From Epiperipatus broadwayi (Eukaryota > Onychophora > Udeonychophora > Euonychophora > Peripatidae), in the NCBI GenBank assembly GCA_028023455.1, contig JAQFVV010006428.1:1347501-1411500 (forward strand): a DNA stretch of 64,000 bases, in the 5' to 3' direction. This document shows positions 57,905 to 64,000 of the stretch, piece after piece (position 1 is the first letter of the stretch; each line of letters begins with the position of its first letter). Below the pieces are notes generated by a model that saw only the letters and a list, made by a program, of their open reading frames with translations, was not told the DNA's origin and searched no databases. The position numbers were made by a program, and so were the translations under genes.

Positions 57905-59040
57905 TATATTATAATGTTTTCCGTTTTGCTAGGCCTCTACGCACTAATATAAACTGTGCGTGAGTTGATCAAGCTATGTCAAAAAAAAAGAAAGTTGTAT
58001 TTCTATCCTAAAAACACAGCTATATTTCCTGATCAACTCGGCCTAATAATTGTTGAGAATTATGCTATCGACGAGATCAGCTTTTAATTTATTTGATAGG
58101 CGCCAGAGTTCTACAAGAACTCGCTGAAACCATCACATAACATCTCGCAAATTAAAAAGAAAAAATGTTTTTTAACTAATCGGTATTGCATCATACCATA
58201 ATGAGAATTATTTTCTCCTTTTTGATTATTATTCCTGGGCTTGTTTAAACATATTGGCAAGGTAAATTCCATTTTAAATCTTATTAAACTAATAATAAAT
58301 TTAATACTAAAAAAATAATAACTATTATTAATAACGCATAATGAAAAGGTTGATAAAAGTAAAATCTCTTTTATTCTAACAAACTAAAAATAATTTATAA
58401 GTTAAATTACGAATTAACTAAACAGGAAAGTACACACACACTAATCCAGATAATGAACCGATTAACAAAAACAGTTAGATTAAGCAATTAAAGCAATTTA
58501 ATAATGTCCCAAGATCTTGTATAAAATTCTTTATTAGAAAGTCCCTTGAATACGAAAAGTCTATATCAGGATGGTAGTCTAAACTTAGATAAATAATTGT
58601 TTGCAAACTTTTAAGTTACTATCAGGAAAATTTATTCTTAACTTACCGGTAAGTTCATGTAGGTTTATGGGATCCCAGATCATGAGAATTTCCATTGGTC
58701 TCTCCTGCCGGCATCTTCCATTATTGTTCCATTCTATAGCTGGAGAAAAGGCACGGTTGTAGTGACCCTTTTATCACAAAAAGTGGTCTTCACAAGTCCC
58801 GTTTCCATGTTTGCATGACAGCTTGGTACAGCAAGGGGCATACCTGTGTAGAAGTATATTTCTTGCCACAGGTTATGCTCGTGGAAACCTCCAACTTTCA
58901 GAGACGTAACTAGAAGTTAAAGAGAAGACCCAGATTGAAGTTGTCATCTCCTTTTTATATTGCGCTCCATTTTTGGAACATCTGCGCACTCTTTTGTCTT
59001 TTTATCAGTGTATAAGATAATAATCTTATACACTCTCTCT
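57905..59040 (-). mobile_element. LTR-like, less AT-rich block with a minus-strand promoter
   Basis: This block stands out by base composition, especially 58640-59000. On the minus strand a TATA box (TATAAAAAG, 58959-58951) is followed about 25-30 bp later by an initiator-like TCAATC near 58936. It is bordered by (TA)n at 57894-57909. It is not obviously homologous to R1/R2. A solo LTR or a diverged promoter-bearing repeat is my best guess. No ORF. Confidence 0.3.
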
Positions 59041-60412
59041 TAAATTTAAGTTACAAAGTTCTCTTTTTTTTTTTTAGCATTATTCTTTCATCTTTAATTA
59101 GCTAAAATATTTTTCTTTTAGCTTATACTTTTGGAATTCTTTTAATTTATCTGGATTAGTAATCTGCATGTCATTTATTCTTTCCAATTTTTATTTCCAA
59201 TTAGATAAAAAAAAATAAGAATGACAATTTTAACTTTCATTGCACGTTTTAACAAAAATCATACTAATCAAAAAAAAATCTAAATTTACTTTTTTAGCTT
59301 TTACCAAATGCCAATGTATTTGCAACGTATATAAATAAATGTTACAATATATATATATATATATATATTGTAACCCTCCCCCAACACCTCTCCTATCTTT
59401 CCTATCAACAAATACCCAGGGTGCCAATTCTATTGGTAATAGAATAAACTACTAGTCTGATATTGCTTTAAATTATGAATGAGACTTTTATAATGCTGTC
59501 CTACCATATCTTAGTTCAGTTGGAGGCCACAGAGATCTATAAGGTGTAAAATGCATACTAAATATGGGAAGAACCATTATGAATTAATATGAATAAAACA
59601 TTTATTAAGTTTTAAAATGAATAAATAATTGGAATTGATAAAGTTCCACCATTTAAATTTACAAGTTATAGTCTAACCTCATCTCCTCCCATCATCCAAA
59701 TTCATTGAACAACCTCTACTATGTGATAGAATTAACTTAATAAAATAAAGATGTAATACTGATTAACTCTACTGTATGGTAAGTTAGAATTAAATACAAA
59801 ATAAAATATAACACTACTTAACTTTTAATTGTACAGTAATTTAAAATAAGTAACTGAATTGATGTCTAATCTAAAATAATAAGGTAATATCTCAGGAAAT
59901 TAATTTATTTTATGACTTAATTTTGAATCTATACTTTCCAACAATTACTAATTACTATCATTAAATTAATGACACAAATTAAGCCTTATTCTAATAAAAT
60001 AATGGTAGATAGATAATGAAAGAAATAGGGTGCATTTTGATTTCAATTCATCATCTAAATAATAACAGAGTAATAAAATTTTCAGAGAATCATTAAATAA
60101 TCAAACATTTTATATAGTGTTTGGATCAAGAAAACAACATCATCAGAACTGAACATGTTCATCATTAATTTATGGAATTGTGCAATCATATATTGGAAAT
60201 GTAAGTGTGTGTGCATGTGTGGAAACATAGACAACAAATGCATGCCAAAGAAGAACTCTGAACAAAGCTTTTAAATAAATAAAACATTTATTACAAGATA
60301 ACAAAATAAACATTTGGTTTTCTATTTCACACTTATACATGCTTTGGATAATTCCAACATCAATGATTGAATAGTCTACATGAGAATAAATAACAAAAAT
60401 AAGCTCCTCACA
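59041..60412. other. Non-coding
   Basis: No recognised gene. A (TA)n lies at 59348-59369, followed by a C-rich tract (59372-59405). Confidence 0.3.
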
Positions 60413-60537
60413 AATATTTCAACAAATTAAGGGAGAGCTCTCTCAATCCCTGACAATACAATATATAATCTACTCATGACAAGTATTCAAATAAATTAAG
60501 GGAGAGTTCTCCCAATCCCTGACAATACAATATATAA
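60413..60537. repeat. Direct repeat, two units of 69 bp period
   Basis: aaattaagggagag begins at 60424 and again at 60493. Each is followed by tctc-caatccctgacaataca and atatata, with only a few differences. A two-unit minisatellite. Confidence 0.8.
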
Positions 60538-62039
60538 CAAACACTCTCTTTCTGCATAGCCACTAAACACATCTCAATCTAAGAAATAAAAAATTCACTC
60601 TTAACTAAATGCCTAATCCTTCCATTTCTTTTGGTATATCCCACCATCCAAAACCAATGGAAATTAAGTTATTTCTACTTTCAATTCAACAATGATATAA
60701 CTGGATTAAATAACAGACAAGTTTACAAGCATAATAATGCATAAGACAATTTCAAATCACAGTTGATAAGAAAATATTGTAACAACATTAATTAATAAGT
60801 TATATAAAAATGAATGTCTCATTTCTGACGAAGTATAATATTTTAATTTTGAAATATAATAATTATTACTAAATAATTCTCATTATTTCTAGTGAAGCAA
60901 AGACAAAATCACTTTTTAGTGAATTTGACATTAGTCCATAAATTGAAAAAAAAGTCTGGTTTGGGACAAGCATCAAATCTTTAAATTTGAAGCAAAATTA
61001 TTGAGAAATGGACCTCATAACTCCTTAAAATCACAAAGGTAAAACAATAAATTTTATAAAATTACCCCTTTCTAAAATGAGCTGTTAACTCCCTAATAGC
61101 AAACAGATATTTCTATCACTAGCACGTGCATAAAGAAATACATGTACACAATAAAAATATATTAAAACTAATTACCCAGTATAATATTTCTCCATATTAT
61201 ACTTTTCTGAGACATTCTTGAAGAGAGAAATAATTAAATAATAATAAAAAAATATAAGATAAATAATTAGTCTACCTATTTATCAAATGCTAACAAATAT
61301 AATAACAATAATTGTCCAAAAAGCTATTTTTTAACTGGAGCATAAAGTTATAGTCCATAGACAAAACATCTTGGTCATGTACAAAAATGATGATGATCAT
61401 TTGTATAACAATAAATATGGATAAACAACAATTTCCTGCAGGGAGACAAATAATATTGATTGGATTCAATTAGAGAGGATTTCAATGTTCTTAGTGATAA
61501 CTAATGAAACTGCTGGCAATATCACATATGAAACTTTTCATGATGGCAAATAAATATTTATTAGAGCATAAGTTGAGCAATAATTTATTATGCAATTCAT
61601 TACACTTAAGCATTTGTTATAAATTCTAAAAAGTCATTCCTTAGGCAATAACTACTTGGTTCATAAAATCCATTTAAATCTACATAGGTTTATTGATAAT
61701 GTACTTTAATAATAAAAATAATCAAATGTGAATGAGAAGCAATAATCCAATGCAACAATAAACATCCAATCTCCATGCTCTTCCACTTGTTCAGTCATAA
61801 GTATATTCAGAGGTAAGTTAATAATTCATTAATTATGTATCACACATTTCTTATTTCTAGAGATGCAAATGGTTAGGTATGAACTTTTTTTGTCAATAAT
61901 AATAATAAAGCATGTTATCACAAGTTATCTGCACACATCCTTCCATTTAAACTTTATTTCTTTATAGCTAGCAAAAATTATCAACAGAGTCCGTGAAGTG
62001 TTTTATGAAAAATTTCAGCATAAATCTTCCAGAATAATA
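60538..62039. other. Non-coding
   Basis: No recognised gene or repeat. Confidence 0.3.
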
Positions 62040-62250
62040 AAATTCACGCATTCCAGTTATTTCTTTAATATTAGAAATTAAATCTAGGAGAATCAAACTT
62101 ATAATGTAGACACACATTTCAATTGCTTCTTTAATATTAGAAATAAAATTTAGGCAAAATAGATTTGAAATATAAACATGCATTCCAATTAGTTCTTTAA
62201 TATTAGAAACTAAAGTTAGGCAAAGCAAATTTATAATATAGACATACACA
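62040..62250. repeat. Minisatellite, three units with 66-bp period
   Basis: ttctttaatattagaa occurs at 62061, 62127 and 62193, exactly 66 bp apart. Because 66 is a multiple of three, the minus strand stays open for 93 codons and gives a 22-residue repeat (SNIKE-I-M). I regard that frame as a by-product of the repeat rather than a gene. Confidence 0.8.
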
Positions 62251-63755
62251 TCCCAAATGATGATTTTAAATTTAAATTAGTCAATTAGAAGTGTAGAGAA
62301 GATAAATCTTTCTAAAGTTGTTTATGTCTGCATTTCATTTTTTTTTATTTTCCTCAGTAGAATTTCTGAGCTGTTTTCATCCAGAAAATTAATAGAAGGT
62401 TTTACTTTTAAGCTTGAACCATGGAAGAACCAATTTGTAGAGACAAAATTGTACTAATAAAAACCCTTGGTGGTGAGAGAATTGTAATCTGAAAAGAGAA
62501 AGCCAACTTTTGTAAAAGTACCTCTTTTATATAAAATTATTACTCAAGCATTTGTTTCTTCCACCAATCCAAGATTCAAAAGTTCAACTCTGGAACAAAG
62601 ATTATTCCTCCCATTGTACTGATATAATTAGTTACAAAATATGCAAGAACTTTTCTCTCTTGAAAAAGAAAGTAAAAAATCATTTTGCCTTTTTAAAACA
62701 ATATTAAATTGAACTAAGAAAATCTTTTTACATTTCTAAAGCAGCAAAAAATAATTATTTTAACAAATAAAATAATGGATAGTGTAGTTGTCTGTTTGAT
62801 AAACCACTGGTCCAGTGATTTATTAATTCATTTAAAATGTGTTTAAGCTGGATATCCAAGATATTGGTCATGAAATTAAATACTTTGCTGTGAAAAATGA
62901 GATTTGTTAATTTAATGAAGTACATGAATGAAATTAAAGTTGAAAGATGGCACAAACATATATGCACATCCATAAATGCTGTGCTACAAGTACTAAACTA
63001 GTCTGACTAAAATATAAATTTTCTATGAGGCTGAGTTAAACATATTGCACTAATTACATATGGATTGAAGTATTAAAAGCAAATAAACCAGAAAATCACT
63101 AAAACAAATACCAATCACCATTTTGCAAACAAATAAAACAAACTTGGATCAAACTAAACCAAACTGACAATTTCTGTGACAAGCCACCTCCCTTTCTATC
63201 ATTAATTACTCACTAAAGAACAATATTAAATATCTCAAAACTTTCAAATTATATCTGCAAGTGCTTTTAAACATAGTTTTAGGTCATTAAAAAAAATTTA
63301 AATTTCAGGTTATTTCATTTTTTTTAGTTAGATGCAATTACCTGCTACTGGTGCAGTGCTATTTAATCACAATTGGCTTCTGGTGCCCCAGAAGGTTACA
63401 ATATATATATATATATAATGATTCTATAATTGTCTGCTAATAGAAATATTGTAATGAAATGTAATTATATTCCAAATAATGGTAAATAAAATAAATTCCA
63501 ATATACATTTTAATCAATAGTAGTACTTTCAACTGTATTCATAATCATTCTCAACTAAACTGACTTACTTTCAAAATGGCATCAACCGGAAACTACATAT
63601 TGGTTTACATATTCCATAATTTACTAGTCTTAATATTCACTAATTATCTGTTTATTGTCATATTTATATATATATATAATTTTTAAGAGACCTGATTTTC
63701 CAGTGAATTTATTAATGGGCAACAGATTAGCAACATTTTTATTTTATGTAAGTAT
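62251..63755. other. Non-coding
   Basis: No recognised gene. (TA)n tracts lie at 63401-63417 and 63665-63679. Confidence 0.3.
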
Positions 63756-63839
<84 letters not shown>

Positions 63840-64000
63840 GTAGGTAGGTAGGTAGGTAGGTAGGTAGGTAGGTAGGTAGGTAGGTAGGTAGGTAGGTAGG
63901 TAGGTAGGTAGGTAGGTAGGTAGGTAGGTAGGTAGGTAGGTAGGTAGGTAGGTAGGTAGGTAGGTAGGTAGGTAGGTAGGTAGGTAGGTAGGTAGGTAGG
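63756..64000. repeat. (TAGA)n then (TAGG)n microsatellite, running off the window
   Basis: About 80 bp of uninterrupted TAGA repeats change at about 63838 into TAGG repeats that continue pure to the last base. The sharp change of unit suggests one A-to-G event spread by slippage. Confidence 0.95.

Noticed and set aside
60125-60165. The minus strand has CUGAUGAUGUUGUUUUCUUGAUCC, beginning with a hammerhead core.
   Set aside because: No GAAA core or closing stems. A lone seven-base match is expected by chance in this much sequence.
61968-62249. A 93-codon minus frame with a 22-residue repeat, which could look like a small repeat protein.
   Set aside because: The 66-bp minisatellite keeps any frame open. 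No start context, no homologous protein recognised.

Overview
This is a strongly AT-rich, repeat-dense piece of an animal nuclear genome. There are no operons and long ORFs are rare. Inactivated metazoan transposons of many kinds are present. The only host gene I recognise is spread over introns of 27.9, 0.6 and 7.0 kb with canonical GT-AG borders. Large introns, abundant Penelope-like, RTE, hAT and mariner relics, and many hammerhead-bearing repeats fit an invertebrate with a big genome, such as a mollusc or chelicerate. I cannot place it further from sequence alone.

Host gene: four consecutive + strand exons (6857-7030, 34907-34974, 35559-35658, 42700-42753) encode an internal part of the alpha subunit of collagen prolyl 4-hydroxylase. 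They run from the segment before the double-stranded beta-helix core to the first Fe(II) ligands (His-Val-Asp). Reading phase is kept across all three introns. The remaining exons must lie outside the window or be unrecognisable.

Region by region: 0.4-4.3 kb holds Penelope-like element (PLE) tails and two families of tandem/inverted repeats with hammerhead ribozyme motifs. 4.6-6.5 kb and 12.4-14.0 kb are two copies of a promoter-bearing, LTR-like repeat. 7.3-11.9 kb is a nest of inverted repeats. 16.7-17.7 kb is a microsatellite followed by an inverted repeat family. 18.6-25.7 kb is a broken full-length LINE between hammerhead repeats. 25.9-27.5 kb is a hAT (ZBED-like) relic. 29.6-31.7 kb is a PLE-like inverted repeat interrupted by a hammerhead repeat, followed by an RTE endonuclease relic. 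33.0-34.2 kb is a satellite-like array. 35.8-37.4 kb has more inverted repeats. 38.5-40.1 kb is an RTE relic. 42.9-43.7 kb is a deleted mariner. 47.8-49.0 kb is a four-unit hammerhead repeat. 51.1-56.2 kb has hammerhead repeats around an inverted PLE tail. 56.5-57.4 kb is another RTE relic. The last 250 bp is a GATA/GGTA microsatellite.

Main result: I find at least fifteen hammerhead-like motifs (core CUGANGA, stem II, GAAA, very short stem III, NUH cleavage site, stem I) in several repeat families. The families have monomers of about 382, 418, 455 and 464 nt, arranged in tandem and then inverted. This matches the non-autonomous elements called retrozymes, whose presumed helpers are PLEs. PLE tails with decayed hammerheads are in the same window. 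The short stem III is palindromic in every family (AUAYRUAU, ACURGU, ACCGGU), which suggests these ribozymes cleave as dimers.
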